A stretch of DNA of 64,000 bases. Source: Azospirillum sp. OGB3 (GTDB lineage Bacteria; Pseudomonadota; Alphaproteobacteria; Azospirillales; Azospirillaceae). Positions within the stretch are counted from its first letter, which is position 1; the number at the start of each line of letters is the position of its first letter. Below are positions 20,386 through 28,404 of the stretch, piece after piece. The notes below the pieces were generated by a model, which made no database searches, was not told the origin of the DNA, and was given only the letters and a program-made list of their open reading frames with translations. The position numbers and the translations under genes are program-made. The stretch lies in NCBI RefSeq assembly GCF_014192915.1, contig NZ_JACHYN010000003.1:496001-560000 (forward strand). The letters run 5' to 3'.

Positions 20386-21180
20386 ATGGATCAGAACACC
20401 CGCCACCTGATGGAACATCTGCCTTACCTGCGACGCTACGCGCGGGCCTTGACCGGCACGTCGACGCAGGGAGATGCCCTGGTGACGCGCACTTTGGAAT
20501 GGTACCTGGATGGTCCTGGAGGATCGGCGGCGGTGGTCCTGTCGCGCGCCTCGCTCTACCGGTACCTGAACCAATTGCAGGACAGTTCCGGCGCCAGGGC
20601 AGGCGCCGCCGGCGCCCATCCGGTCGAAGCCGCGCTGCACAGCCTGGACGAAATGGACCGCCGCCTCTACCTGCTGGTCAACCTTGAGGATCTGCCGGTC
20701 GCCGACGCCGCCACTGTGTTGGGAATAGCCCCGGAGGACGCCGTGGAACGGCTGAACTTCGCGCGCGAACGGGTGCGGTCGAAACTGACGGCGACGATCC
20801 TGATCGTCGAGGACGACGCCATCATCGCTTTCGATCTGGCGGAGACGGTGCGCGGCATGGGCCACACCGTCTGCGGCAACGCCGCCACCATGGACCAAGC
20901 GCTGAGCCTGGCCTCCCGCCACGCGCCGACACTGGCGCTGATGGACATCCGTCTGGCCGAGGGCGACAACGGAATCGAGGTGGCGCGGGAACTTCGCCGC
21001 CAGCGCTTCCTGCCGGTGATCTTCGTCACCGCCTTCCCCAACGAGTTGGCCAAGCAAGGGCTGGAGCATCTGGGCCCGGTGATCCCCAAGCCCTTCACCC
21101 GCGAGCAGATCGAACAGGCGATCACCCGCGCCGTCTTCACCCCCCACCCCGAGGAAGCCTCGCTCGCAATGAAGCACTGA
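20386..21180 (+). CDS. phyR: PhyR-type general stress response regulator
   Basis: 264-residue anti-anti-sigma regulator. Residues 1-135 form the ECF-sigma-like domain (LPYLRRYARALTGTSTQGDALV, sigma4-like LVNLEDLPVADAATVLGI). Residues 137-255 form a response-regulator receiver with phosphoacceptor Asp187 (ALMDIRL), acidic pocket VEDD and conserved Lys in PVIPKPF. Family knowledge: phosphorylated PhyR sequesters the anti-sigma factor NepR, releasing EcfG. The usual neighbours nepR, ecfG and a HWE/HisKA2 kinase are absent here, so this is a stand-alone copy. Confidence 0.92.
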   Translation: MDQNTRHLMEHLPYLRRYARALTGTSTQGDALVTRTLEWYLDGPGGSAAVVLSRASLYRYLNQLQDSSGARAGAAGAHPVEAALHSLDEMDRRLYLLVNLEDLPVADAATVLGIAPEDAVERLNFARERVRSKLTATILIVEDDAIIAFDLAETVRGMGHTVCGNAATMDQALSLASRHAPTLALMDIRLAEGDNGIEVARELRRQRFLPVIFVTAFPNELAKQGLEHLGPVIPKPFTREQIEQAITRAVFTPHPEEASLAMKH

Positions 21181-21214
21181 GGTTCCGCGGAAGGGAAGAG
21201 CGGAGCAGCCCGCT

Positions 21215-22081
21215 TTACTTGAACACCACGGTGCGCCCGCCGTTCAGCAGGACGCGGTGTTCGACATGATAGCGGACCGCCCGAGCCAGCACGATGTTCT
21301 CGATGTCGCGCCCGATGGCCACCAGGTCGTCGGGCGTCATCGTGTGATCGACGCGCTCCGCCTCCTGCTCGATGATCGGACCCTCGTCCAGGTTCGAGGT
21401 GACGTAGTGGGCGGTGGCGCCGATCAGCTTCACGCCGCGGGCGTGCGCCTGGTGGTACGGCTTGGCGCCCTTGAAGCTGGGCAGGAAGGAATGGTGGATG
21501 TTGATGACCCGCCCGGCCATCCGCTCGCACAGGGCCGGGGACAGCACCTGCATGTAGCGGGCGAGCACGACCAGATCGATCTTTTCCTGCTCCGCGATCT
21601 CCAGCAGCCGGGCCTCCTGCTGGGCCTTGCTGTCGTTGGTCACCGGCAGGTAATGGAACGGGATGTTGTGCCACGCCGCCAGCTGGTAGAAGTCGCGGTG
21701 GTTGGAGACGATGGCCGGGATCTCGATCGGCAGATAGCCGGTGCGGTAGCGGTACAGCAGGTCGTTCAGGCAATGGCCGAACTTCGAGACCATGATCAGC
21801 ACGCGCTGGCGCCGTCCGGCGTCGTGCAGTTTCCAGGTCATGCCGAAGCGCTCGGCCACCTGCTCGGCGAAGGCCGCCTGAAGCTCCGCCTGCGACGGCC
21901 CCGACGCCTCGGCGGAGAAATGGATGCGCAGGAAGAACAGATTGGTCCCGCGGTCGCCGAACTGCGCGCTGTCGATGATGTTGCACGACCGCTCGGCCAG
22001 GAATCCCGACACGGCGTAGACGATGCCCACGGCATCGGGGCACGAGACGGTGAGGATGTATTCAGAAGCGGTGCCGGACAT
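21215..22081 (-). CDS. purU: Formyltetrahydrofolate deformylase
   Basis: 288-residue enzyme releasing formate and tetrahydrofolate from 10-formyl-THF; it balances the C1 pool and can supply formate for purine synthesis. An N-terminal ACT domain (about 7-85, ILTVSCPDAVGIVYAVSGFLAE) precedes the formyltransferase-fold domain. Catalytic His is in INIHHSFLPSFKGAKPYHQA and catalytic Asp in TSNLDEGPIIEQ. Length and domain order match PurU. It converges with phyR (34 bp between stops) and is probably monocistronic. Confidence 0.96.
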   Translation of the reverse strand: MSGTASEYILTVSCPDAVGIVYAVSGFLAERSCNIIDSAQFGDRGTNLFFLRIHFSAEASGPSQAELQAAFAEQVAERFGMTWKLHDAGRRQRVLIMVSKFGHCLNDLLYRYRTGYLPIEIPAIVSNHRDFYQLAAWHNIPFHYLPVTNDSKAQQEARLLEIAEQEKIDLVVLARYMQVLSPALCERMAGRVINIHHSFLPSFKGAKPYHQAHARGVKLIGATAHYVTSNLDEGPIIEQEAERVDHTMTPDDLVAIGRDIENIVLARAVRYHVEHRVLLNGGRTVVFK

Positions 22082-22250
22082 GCGCGCCTACCGTTGCGAC
22101 CTGGAATCGAGGGCGGATTCCCTAGCACGATCGTCCGCGGGATGCATCGTGCAATGTGGGAATACCGGAACGCCCTTCCGGCAGCATTTGGTAAGGATTC
22201 CCATGCGATGATGAGCCGTTTCGGCATCGGGCCGACCGCGGAGGCGAACC

Positions 22251-22637
22251 ATGGGCATGGGCGGCAAGATCATCGGCGAATACGCCAAGGGCAAGGTTGA
22301 CAAGCTGCTGACGCCGGAAGCGGCGGAAAGCACCTCGCGGCACCGGATCATGCACTTCCTGGAGAACATGGAAGCGGCGGTGCTGGAGGCGAACTGCGAG
22401 GTGATGGGACGGGAACTGCCCAACCTCGACCAGACCTCCTTCCTGCGGATGGCCGTGCGGGTGGCGGAGCTGCGGGCCGACTATCTGCGCGCCGGGCTGA
22501 AGGTGGCGGATCACCGGCACCCCAACGCCGCCGCCATCGACGAGCTGGCCCGCGTCCGCCGCGCCTACGAGGAGATGCAGGCGGTCTTCGAAGCGGCGGA
22601 GCGGGTGATCGAGCGGGGCTACGTGAAGCTGGGCTGA
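22251..22637 (+). CDS. Small helical protein of unknown function
   Basis: 128-residue soluble, mainly helical protein with no membrane segment or cysteine cluster; one Cys lies in LEANCEVMGRELPNL. It begins MGMGGKIIGEYAKGKVDKLL and ends in a long amphipathic helix (RRAYEEMQAVFEAAERVIERGY). I do not recognise a family. The start is well supported by GGAGGCGAACC directly before ATG, and codon use is typical of the genome. It stands alone between purU and the ExbB-like cluster. Confidence 0.72.
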   Translation: MGMGGKIIGEYAKGKVDKLLTPEAAESTSRHRIMHFLENMEAAVLEANCEVMGRELPNLDQTSFLRMAVRVAELRADYLRAGLKVADHRHPNAAAIDELARVRRAYEEMQAVFEAAERVIERGYVKLG

Positions 22638-22681
22638 GGGAGCCTCCTTCCCAGCGTCACGGCCCGGTCGATGCCAGGATA

Positions 22682-23203
22682 TCAGGCGTCCATGCCGGGG
22701 TGGCGGTAGACCATCGGCCCCGGCCCGCCCTCCTCGCCGTTCTTCTCCGGAAGCTGGGGCTGCGGCAGGGCGTAGAATTTCGGCTTGTCGGGGTCCAGCG
22801 TCTTCTCGAAAGGCAGCGTCATCGCCATGCCGGAGCGGTTCCTCTCCGCCTCGCGCATCGCCTGCTGGAGCTGTTCGGCCAGCTTCTGGTCCCAGGCCAG
22901 CTTGTAATAGCGCGGCTCGGCCCCGCCATCGAGCTGGAGCCACAGGTAGATCCCCTGCCCCTCCTTGATCTGGGCGCCCAGGATGGTGGCCTGGGCGGTG
23001 GCGCTCTGCGCCCATTCCATGCGGACCGGCTTCGGCTTGCTCAGCAGGTCGGCCATGCCGGCGTAGGCGACGGGCATGAAGCCGATGGAGACGGCGACCG
23101 CCGACACCTTCACCCACAGCCGGCGCGGCGCCCAGATGGCGATGGTGGCGAGCGTGGCGGCCAGGGCGACCGCGGCGACCTGGAAGTCGAGCAGTTGGGT
23201 CAT
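22682..23203 (-). CDS. Membrane-anchored protein of ExbB-like cluster
   Basis: 173-residue protein with one or two N-terminal membrane helices (FQVAAVALAATLATIAIWAP and VSAVAVSIGFMPVAYAG) and a soluble domain of about 115 residues, probably periplasmic. That domain contains ILGAQIKEGQGIYLWLQLDG and repeated Pro/Gln segments near the end. I do not recognise the domain. The gene overlaps the TolR-like gene upstream by 4 bp, so it is almost certainly the third component of the same complex. Confidence 0.75.
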   Translation of the reverse strand: MTQLLDFQVAAVALAATLATIAIWAPRRLWVKVSAVAVSIGFMPVAYAGMADLLSKPKPVRMEWAQSATAQATILGAQIKEGQGIYLWLQLDGGAEPRYYKLAWDQKLAEQLQQAMREAERNRSGMAMTLPFEKTLDPDKPKFYALPQPQLPEKNGEEGGPGPMVYRHPGMDA

Positions 23204-23811
23204 GATTTCCTTCCGCTGCGCAGGGGCTTGTGGAGGCTGTGCACGCTGTCGCCGACCAGCTCGCCGGCCTCCGTCAGCTTGAAGCGGAAGACGGTCAGCT
23301 CCTGCCCCTCCCGGTCGAGCTGGACGGTGGTGGCGAGGAGCTGGCGCGCGTTGTCGCCGTCCGGCCGTTTGGCGCTGACCACCACGGTGACCGGCACCGG
23401 GAAGAGCGCCGCCTTGTTCCGGTAGAGATGCAGGTTCACCGCGTATTCGCCCGGCGGGATGCCGCGGCTGTAGCTGGCCTCGTAGTTCAGCTTCGTCGGG
23501 TCGGCGTTGCGGCCGAGATCGTCGCGCAGCAGGTTGAAGATCACGCCCGACTTGTTGGAATAGCCGACCGGCACGTCGCCCGGCGCCTCCACCCACAGGT
23601 CCACGTCGGCGTCCAGCTCGTCGGGCCAGCGGGCCTCGATCATGACGTTGCCGGGTGCCGCAACGCCCGCCGTGTCGGCCTGCTTGGCCTCCGGCCGAAT
23701 GTGCGGAAGCAGCAGGATGACCACCGCCACGAAGCCGCAGAGCGCCAGCGTGATGACGTCGCGGAAGACGGTGCCGGCATCGTCCTCCTCGAACTGGTCA
23801 AGGGCCTGCAT
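23200..23811 (-). CDS. TolR/ExbD-like single-span protein
   Basis: 203 residues: a short cytoplasmic N-terminus, one membrane helix (DVITLALCGFVAVVILLLPH) and a periplasmic beta-rich domain (MIEARWPDELDADVDLWVEA, IPPGEYAVNLHLYRN). Asp18 sits at the start of the helix, where ExbD/TolR/MotB carry the proton-carrying Asp. The periplasmic domain is not the canonical ExbD fold by eye and is longer. It overlaps the ExbB-like gene by 14 bp and the third gene by 4 bp, indicating a tightly coupled operon. Confidence 0.78.
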   Translation of the reverse strand: MQALDQFEEDDAGTVFRDVITLALCGFVAVVILLLPHIRPEAKQADTAGVAAPGNVMIEARWPDELDADVDLWVEAPGDVPVGYSNKSGVIFNLLRDDLGRNADPTKLNYEASYSRGIPPGEYAVNLHLYRNKAALFPVPVTVVVSAKRPDGDNARQLLATTVQLDREGQELTVFRFKLTEAGELVGDSVHSLHKPLRSGRKS

Positions 23812-24541
23812 GGCGTTCCCCCACGGCGACGATCTCGGTGATCAGGTTCACCGTGGCGCCGGACAGCAGGCCGATGTTGACGTTCAGCCAGATGTTCAGG
23901 ACGCCGCCGACCAGCGTGGTGTAAAGCGCGACGGCCATACCCTCGATCAGCTTCGACACCATCGGGCCGATAGCGGCGACGTCGCCGGCCTTCTCCGGAT
24001 CGACGCCCGACAGGGCCATGATGAAGCCGATGACGGTGCCGATCAGCCCGAGGATCACCAGGGTCGAGGAAATCTGCCGCACCGTGCCGATGCGCGCCGA
24101 CAGCTTGAACTTCAGGGACGATGCGGCGATCGACCGCGCCCCGGAATCCCGTCCGCGCACCTCCGCCAGATAGCGCGCGGCGCGCGACGGGACGGAGGGG
24201 TCGAATTCCTTGGCGCGGTTCAATTCGCGGCTGGTGCGCAGGATGCGCTGCGCCGACAGCCCCATTCCGGCCAGGAAGACCAGGAAGATCAGCAAGCACA
24301 GATGCGTGCTGTCGGTGGCGACGATGGGGTCGATCAGCCCCTCCGCCCAGGCGGCGGCGAGAAGGGCGAGACCGGCGGCGTTGACGACCGCGAAACGCAG
24401 AAGCAGCAGGTAGCGTTGCGACACCAGCGACAGGCCGGCGGTCAGCTGGCCGCCACGGCGGCGGCGCACGGTGGGCACGAGGGAATGAGCGGGGACGTTC
24501 TGGGCGTCTTCGGCCATGGCGTCCGAAACAGCGTCCGACAT
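23798..24541 (-). CDS. MotA/TolQ/ExbB-family proton channel
   Basis: 247-residue inner-membrane protein with the MotA_ExbB architecture. It has an early helix pair (LLLLRFAVVNAAGLALLAAA and HLCLLIFLVFLAGMGL), a long cytoplasmic loop, and two C-terminal helices ISSTLVILGLIGTVIGFIMA and IEGMAVALYTTLVGGVLNIW that carry the family signature. It should form a proton-driven stator with the TolR-like protein. The start ATG (24541) follows GGAGGG by 7 nt. Absence of TonB, TolA or PAL genes leaves the driven process unknown. Confidence 0.85.
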   Translation of the reverse strand: MSDAVSDAMAEDAQNVPAHSLVPTVRRRRGGQLTAGLSLVSQRYLLLLRFAVVNAAGLALLAAAWAEGLIDPIVATDSTHLCLLIFLVFLAGMGLSAQRILRTSRELNRAKEFDPSVPSRAARYLAEVRGRDSGARSIAASSLKFKLSARIGTVRQISSTLVILGLIGTVIGFIMALSGVDPEKAGDVAAIGPMVSKLIEGMAVALYTTLVGGVLNIWLNVNIGLLSGATVNLITEIVAVGERHAGP

Positions 24542-24906
24542 CGGGCAACCCTCCATCCAGGGAGCAGGGAGCGTTCAGGGCGGCACTCCGCAACCGGCGT
24601 GCCAGCGGTACTTCGTCGGTCTCGCCCAATCCCGCAGCCTGCCGCCCCGGCCTGTTCATGTGCTTGGCCGGATGGGATAAATCGCCCCTGTGACAAACAG
24701 GCTACCCCGGAAGTCTGTCCGGCATCGCCGCAGCCCCCATTGCTTTGGATCAACGGGTTCCACGATTTCGGTCGGCCCTGTGATTAAATTCTGGTCAAAG
24801 CCCAGGATCCGACCCATTCATTGCTTATGAAATAAGCAAAGTTATGCTGCGTCGCAGCATTGAAGTGTTGCATTGCCATAGGTGCCGAGAACGCGCGCGA
24901 ATACAG
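24542..24906. other. Intergenic region with two inverted repeats
   Basis: About 365 bp between the ExbB-like operon and the terminator of the 55-residue gene. It is comparatively A/T-rich. TTGCTTAT-GAA-ATAAGCAA (24821-24839, perfect 8-bp arms) and TGCTGC-GTC-GCAGCA (24845-24859, perfect 6-bp arms) stand side by side and look like operator sites for the operon starting at 24541. No coding frame is credible. Confidence 0.5.
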
Positions 24907-24941
24907 AAAACCCCTTTCCCGCCATTGCGGAAAAGGGGTTT
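24907..24941 (-). terminator. Rho-independent terminator
   Basis: On the minus strand AACCCCTTTTCCGC pairs with GCGGGAAAGGGGTT (one G-T wobble) around a 4-nt loop and is followed by TTTTCTGT. It begins about 29 bp after the stop of the 55-residue gene and is one of the clearest terminators in the window. Confidence 0.85.
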
Positions 24942-24969
24942 GCGGATGGATTCGTTCGTATTCGTGCGA

Positions 24970-25137
24970 TCAGGCGTCGCGGTAATGTTCCAATTCGCGC
25001 CGAAGGTCGGTAACTTCGCGCTGCAACGCAACCACCCGGCCGACGTCGGGAGCCGTGCGGCGCTCTTCCTTTTCGAGTTCGTCTTCGACCTCGCGCTGCT
25101 CCTGCCGGATGATGTTGAACAAGGCTTTCCTCAACAT
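24970..25137 (-). CDS. 55-residue coiled-coil protein
   Basis: Short gene encoding 55 residues. An N-terminal hydrophobic turn (MLRKALFNIIRQEQREVEDE) is followed by a highly charged heptad-like segment ending TDLRRELEHYRDA. It looks like a small membrane-proximal or oligomerising coiled coil; I recognise no family. Support is strong: GGGAGGTGGCG immediately before ATG, a near-consensus sigma70 promoter at 25164-25192 and a terminator at 24907-24941. It is an independent monocistronic unit easily missed by length filters. Confidence 0.8.
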   Translation of the reverse strand: MLRKALFNIIRQEQREVEDELEKEERRTAPDVGRVVALQREVTDLRRELEHYRDA

Positions 25138-25163
25138 CGCCACCTCCCGAGCTTATTTCTAAA

Positions 25164-25192
25164 ATTTTAGCGCTTTCGGCCATCATCATCAA
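25164..25192 (-). promoter_or_regulatory. Sigma70-type promoter
   Basis: On the minus strand TTGATG (25187-25192), exact 17-bp spacer, TAAAAT (25164-25169). Transcription would start about 20 bp before the 55-residue gene's ATG, just ahead of its Shine-Dalgarno. A good match to the housekeeping consensus. Confidence 0.7.
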
Positions 25193-25429
25193 GGAATTCT
25201 TGGGAAGAGTCGAATCTTCATCGGGTGCCGTCTCCCTCCATGATGGCTTGGCCGCGACAATTGGCGGAGCTAACCCGGCCGGCCTTGACAACCCTTTTGC
25301 GCGTCCCCATTGGTTAACGCTCACACCTTGGGCTCAACCTCAGGCCTGTTCGGGCCGGACGCCGCCTTTCCGACTGCGCTCAGGACTTTTGGTTTCGGCG
25401 GCCCCAACTCCTTGCGGAATCAGGGGCGA

Positions 25430-26227
25430 ATGGAACGCAGACGTCTTCTCCAGTTGGCGCTGACCGCCCCCCTCGCCGGGGCCGGCGCCTTGCTGTTCCC
25501 GCACGCCGCGGGCGCCCAGAGCAAGCCCCGCCCGGCGGCGCGGCCGCGCATGGTGGTGCTCGACCCCGGCCATGGCGGCATCGACCCGGGCGCCATCGGC
25601 GCCCGCGGCACGCAGGAAAAAGAGATCACCCTGCACATCGCGCAGGAGGTTGGGCGGCTGCTGTCCCGGCAGCACAAGCTGGGGGTGACTCTGACCCGCG
25701 ACGGCGACCGCTTCCTGGCGCTGGGCGAGCGGGTGGACGCCGCGCGCGCGGCGCGGGCCGACCTGTTCGTGTCCATCCACGCCGACAGCGCGCCCAACCG
25801 CGAGGCCCGCGGCCTGTCCGCCTACACCCTGTCCGAGAAGAGCTCCGACTCCTTCGCCGCGGCGCTGGCGCACAAGGAGAACGCGGTGGACCGGCTGGGT
25901 GGCGTCGACGTGAAGGACGCCAAGAAGGCCGTGAAGGAGATCCTGCTCGACCTGACGGCGCGCCACACCAAGCACGCGGCGCTGGTGGCCCGGCACGCGA
26001 TCGTGAAGGGGGCGGGGAAGGATATGCTGCTGCTGGACAACCCGATGCGCTCGGCCAACTTCGCGGTGCTCAAGGCGCCGGACATCCCGTCCGTTCTGCT
26101 GGAGACCGGCTTCCTGTCGAATCCGAAGGACGAGGCGATCCTGCGCGACCCCAAGGCGCGGCAGAAGATCGCCCGCGTTCTCGCGCGCGAAATCGCCGGG
26201 CTGGTGACGCGCGCGCCCTTCGCCTAG
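25430..26227 (+). CDS. N-acetylmuramoyl-L-alanine amidase (Amidase_3)
   Basis: 265-residue exported zinc amidase that cleaves peptidoglycan stem peptides during cell separation. The signal MERRRLLQLALTAPLAGAGA is Tat-like (twin Arg in RRRLLQL), ending near HAAGAQ. The catalytic domain (about 40-260) shows VVLDPGHGGIDPGA with the first zinc His, the E in EKEITL, FVSIHADSAPN with the second zinc His, and SVLLETGFLSNPKDE with the catalytic Glu. It lacks the AMIN domain of AmiC. The start is supported by AGGGGCGA before ATG. Confidence 0.93.
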   Translation: MERRRLLQLALTAPLAGAGALLFPHAAGAQSKPRPAARPRMVVLDPGHGGIDPGAIGARGTQEKEITLHIAQEVGRLLSRQHKLGVTLTRDGDRFLALGERVDAARAARADLFVSIHADSAPNREARGLSAYTLSEKSSDSFAAALAHKENAVDRLGGVDVKDAKKAVKEILLDLTARHTKHAALVARHAIVKGAGKDMLLLDNPMRSANFAVLKAPDIPSVLLETGFLSNPKDEAILRDPKARQKIARVLAREIAGLVTRAPFA

Positions 26228-26392
26228 CCCGGATTCCTTCGCGCTCGCAGCGAGTGAAACATTCGTGCATCACCCCGGGACAAAACCACGATGAAGCCTG
26301 ACACCCCCAAGATTCCCCATTGCCAACGCACCTGCGGCATGACTTTTTCCGCCCGCCCGTTCTTTCGGCGGGCCGGGGATCGGAGGCAGAGC

Positions 26393-26977
26393 GTGTCGGG
26401 GTTTGGCCGCCTTTGGGCGCTGGTCGGGATGGCCGCTGTCGCGGGTCTTGAGTCTGGCTGCGCGCCCGTCGTGCTGGGCGCCGCCGGGGGCACCGCCGTC
26501 GTCGCGGCCAGCGAGCACCGGGGCCTGTCCGGCTTCGCCTCGGACACCGAGATCAAGGCCCGCATCAACCATCTGTGGTTCCAGCATTCGCTGGAAATGC
26601 ACAGCCGCATCGGCCTGACGGTCGACCAGGGCCGCGTGCTGCTGACCGGACGCGCCACCGACGCCCAGATGCGCCTCGACGCCGTGCGCCTGTGCTGGCA
26701 GGTGGAGGGCGTCAAGGAAGTCATCAACGAGATCCAGGTGGACACCGACTCGGGCATCATGGACAGCGCCCGCGACACCTGGATCACCACGCAGCTGCGC
26801 ACCAAGCTGACCTTCGATTCACAAATTCATAGCCAGAATTTCAGCATCGATACCGTCAACGGCGTCGTCTATCTCATGGGTCTGGCCACCCACCAGGGCG
26901 AGCTCGACCGCGTGATCGAGCACGCCCGCACGCTGCCGAACGTCCAGCGTGTCGTCAATTACGCCCGCGTCCTCTAG
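26393..26977 (+). CDS. BON-domain envelope protein
   Basis: 194-residue exported protein with two BON domains (about 50-115 and 125-192): GLTVDQGRVLLTGRATDAQM and SIDTVNGVVYLMGLATHQGELD are the repeated cores. It resembles DolP/OsmY-type outer-membrane-associated proteins. The N-terminal hydrophobic stretch ends in GLESGC, a near lipobox with Leu at -4 rather than -3, so lipidation is uncertain. The GTG start is chosen because GGAGGCAGAGC precedes it; an upstream ATG has no site. A leader hairpin sits at 26351-26373. Confidence 0.85.
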   Translation: MSGFGRLWALVGMAAVAGLESGCAPVVLGAAGGTAVVAASEHRGLSGFASDTEIKARINHLWFQHSLEMHSRIGLTVDQGRVLLTGRATDAQMRLDAVRLCWQVEGVKEVINEIQVDTDSGIMDSARDTWITTQLRTKLTFDSQIHSQNFSIDTVNGVVYLMGLATHQGELDRVIEHARTLPNVQRVVNYARVL

Positions 26978-27000
26978 CGCACCAGGGTCTCCGCACCGCC

Positions 27001-28386
27001 ATGGCCATCCTGCCCGCCCCCGCCCGTCGTCTTGCCGCCTCCGCCGCCATGAGCCTGCTCATGGCGCTGGCGGCGTTCACCGTGGCGGTGGGGGCCGCCG
27101 GCACCCCGGCGATGGCGCAGCAGCAGCCGCAACCCGACCAGGGTCCGGCCAACCGCCTGTTCGTCCAGGCGATGCAGATGATCCGGCAGGCGGACAACAC
27201 CTACGACATCGCCGAGGAAAGCCGCTTCCTGAAGGAGGCGGACCGGCTGCTGAACGAGATCGTCGTCAAGTATCCGGACAGCGCGCTGGCCGTCCAGCTC
27301 GTCACCAACCAGTTCGTCGGCGACTTCGACTTCTTCGAGTTCCGCTCGCGCATCCGCTCGCTGGTGTGCAACGAGCCGATGACCTCGCTGTGCTTCCTGC
27401 ACCGGGTGGCTGAGATGCTGCCCCCGGTGGAGACGCCGATCACCGCCGCCCGCTGGGACTGGCTGTCGCTGGCCGTCGCCTACAACACCATCGGCGACAC
27501 CGCGCGCGCCAAGGAGATCATCGCCCCCTTCGTCAGCGCGGTGCGCCGCGGGGCGGCGGCCGACGGAGCCGGCCAGGACCTGTTCGTCGCCCGCGCCCTC
27601 GCCCTGATGGGGCAGAACCAGCTCGCGCTCGACATCACCCGGCAGATCCCGGAATGCTCGACCCGCATCTACAACCTCGCCGACATCGCCAAAGCGGCGG
27701 CGTGGCGCGGCGACATGGCGCTGGCCGGCCAGCTCGCCGATGAGGCCAAAGCCTACGCCACCGCCCGCAACTGCAGCTGGGAACTCGGTCTGGTCGCCCA
27801 GACGCTGCTGCGCGCCGGCAAGGAAGGCGCGGCCCGCACGCTGTTCCTGAACACGGTGGAGACGCAGTTCTCCAAGTTCCGCGAGACCAAGACGGACTGC
27901 TGCCCGCCGGAGCTGGCCGTCGCCGCGGCGGAGCTGGGCGACACCAATCTGGCCTTGGGCCTGCTGCGCACGGTGCAGGACGAGAATCCCTGGACGATCC
28001 CGGCGGTGCTGGGCCGCATCGCCCGCCGCTCCGACGCCTCGGTGGCGCTGTCCTACGCCGAGCAGGTGCAGGACCTCGACATCCGCGGCGAGGCACTGGC
28101 CGAGCTGATCGAGGCGGCGCTGAAGCGCGGCGACCCGACCAGCGCCAACGAGCTGATGAAGCGGCTGACCCGTCTGGTGGACGATTCCGCCGGCCGCCGC
28201 CCCGGCCTGCTCGCCCAGAAGGCCAAGGCGGAGAAGGTGATGTACGGCGACGACCGCTGGCGCAAAAGCTTCCAGGGCTCGCTCAACGCCGCCGACCGGG
28301 CGAGCAACTTCGTCCGCCGCGACATCGGCGCTCCCCTGCTCGCCGCCCTGGTGCGGATCGAGACCGGCCTGCCCATGCTTGACTGA
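27001..28386 (+). CDS. Periplasmic TPR-like repeat protein
   Basis: 461 residues with a Sec signal peptide (to about residue 39, PAMAQ|QQPQ) and an all-helical mature part built from degenerate tetratricopeptide-like pairs (for example DLFVARALALMGQNQLALDI, AAAWRGDMALAGQLADEAKA, AVAAAELGDTNLALGLL). Cysteine pairs (VCNEPMTSLCF; TDCCPP) suggest oxidising surroundings. A scaffold or assembly role in the envelope is likely but unproven. It follows the BON gene by 23 bp and probably shares its transcript. Confidence 0.75.
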   Translation: MAILPAPARRLAASAAMSLLMALAAFTVAVGAAGTPAMAQQQPQPDQGPANRLFVQAMQMIRQADNTYDIAEESRFLKEADRLLNEIVVKYPDSALAVQLVTNQFVGDFDFFEFRSRIRSLVCNEPMTSLCFLHRVAEMLPPVETPITAARWDWLSLAVAYNTIGDTARAKEIIAPFVSAVRRGAAADGAGQDLFVARALALMGQNQLALDITRQIPECSTRIYNLADIAKAAAWRGDMALAGQLADEAKAYATARNCSWELGLVAQTLLRAGKEGAARTLFLNTVETQFSKFRETKTDCCPPELAVAAAELGDTNLALGLLRTVQDENPWTIPAVLGRIARRSDASVALSYAEQVQDLDIRGEALAELIEAALKRGDPTSANELMKRLTRLVDDSAGRRPGLLAQKAKAEKVMYGDDRWRKSFQGSLNAADRASNFVRRDIGAPLLAALVRIETGLPMLD

Positions 28387-28404
28387 GGCTGGCTGGCGGC
28401 CCCG

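Noticed and set aside
23798..24541. Flagellar stator MotA
   Set aside because: Gene neighbours and size fit TolQ/ExbB-like proteins; no MotB peptidoglycan-binding domain is encoded next to it.
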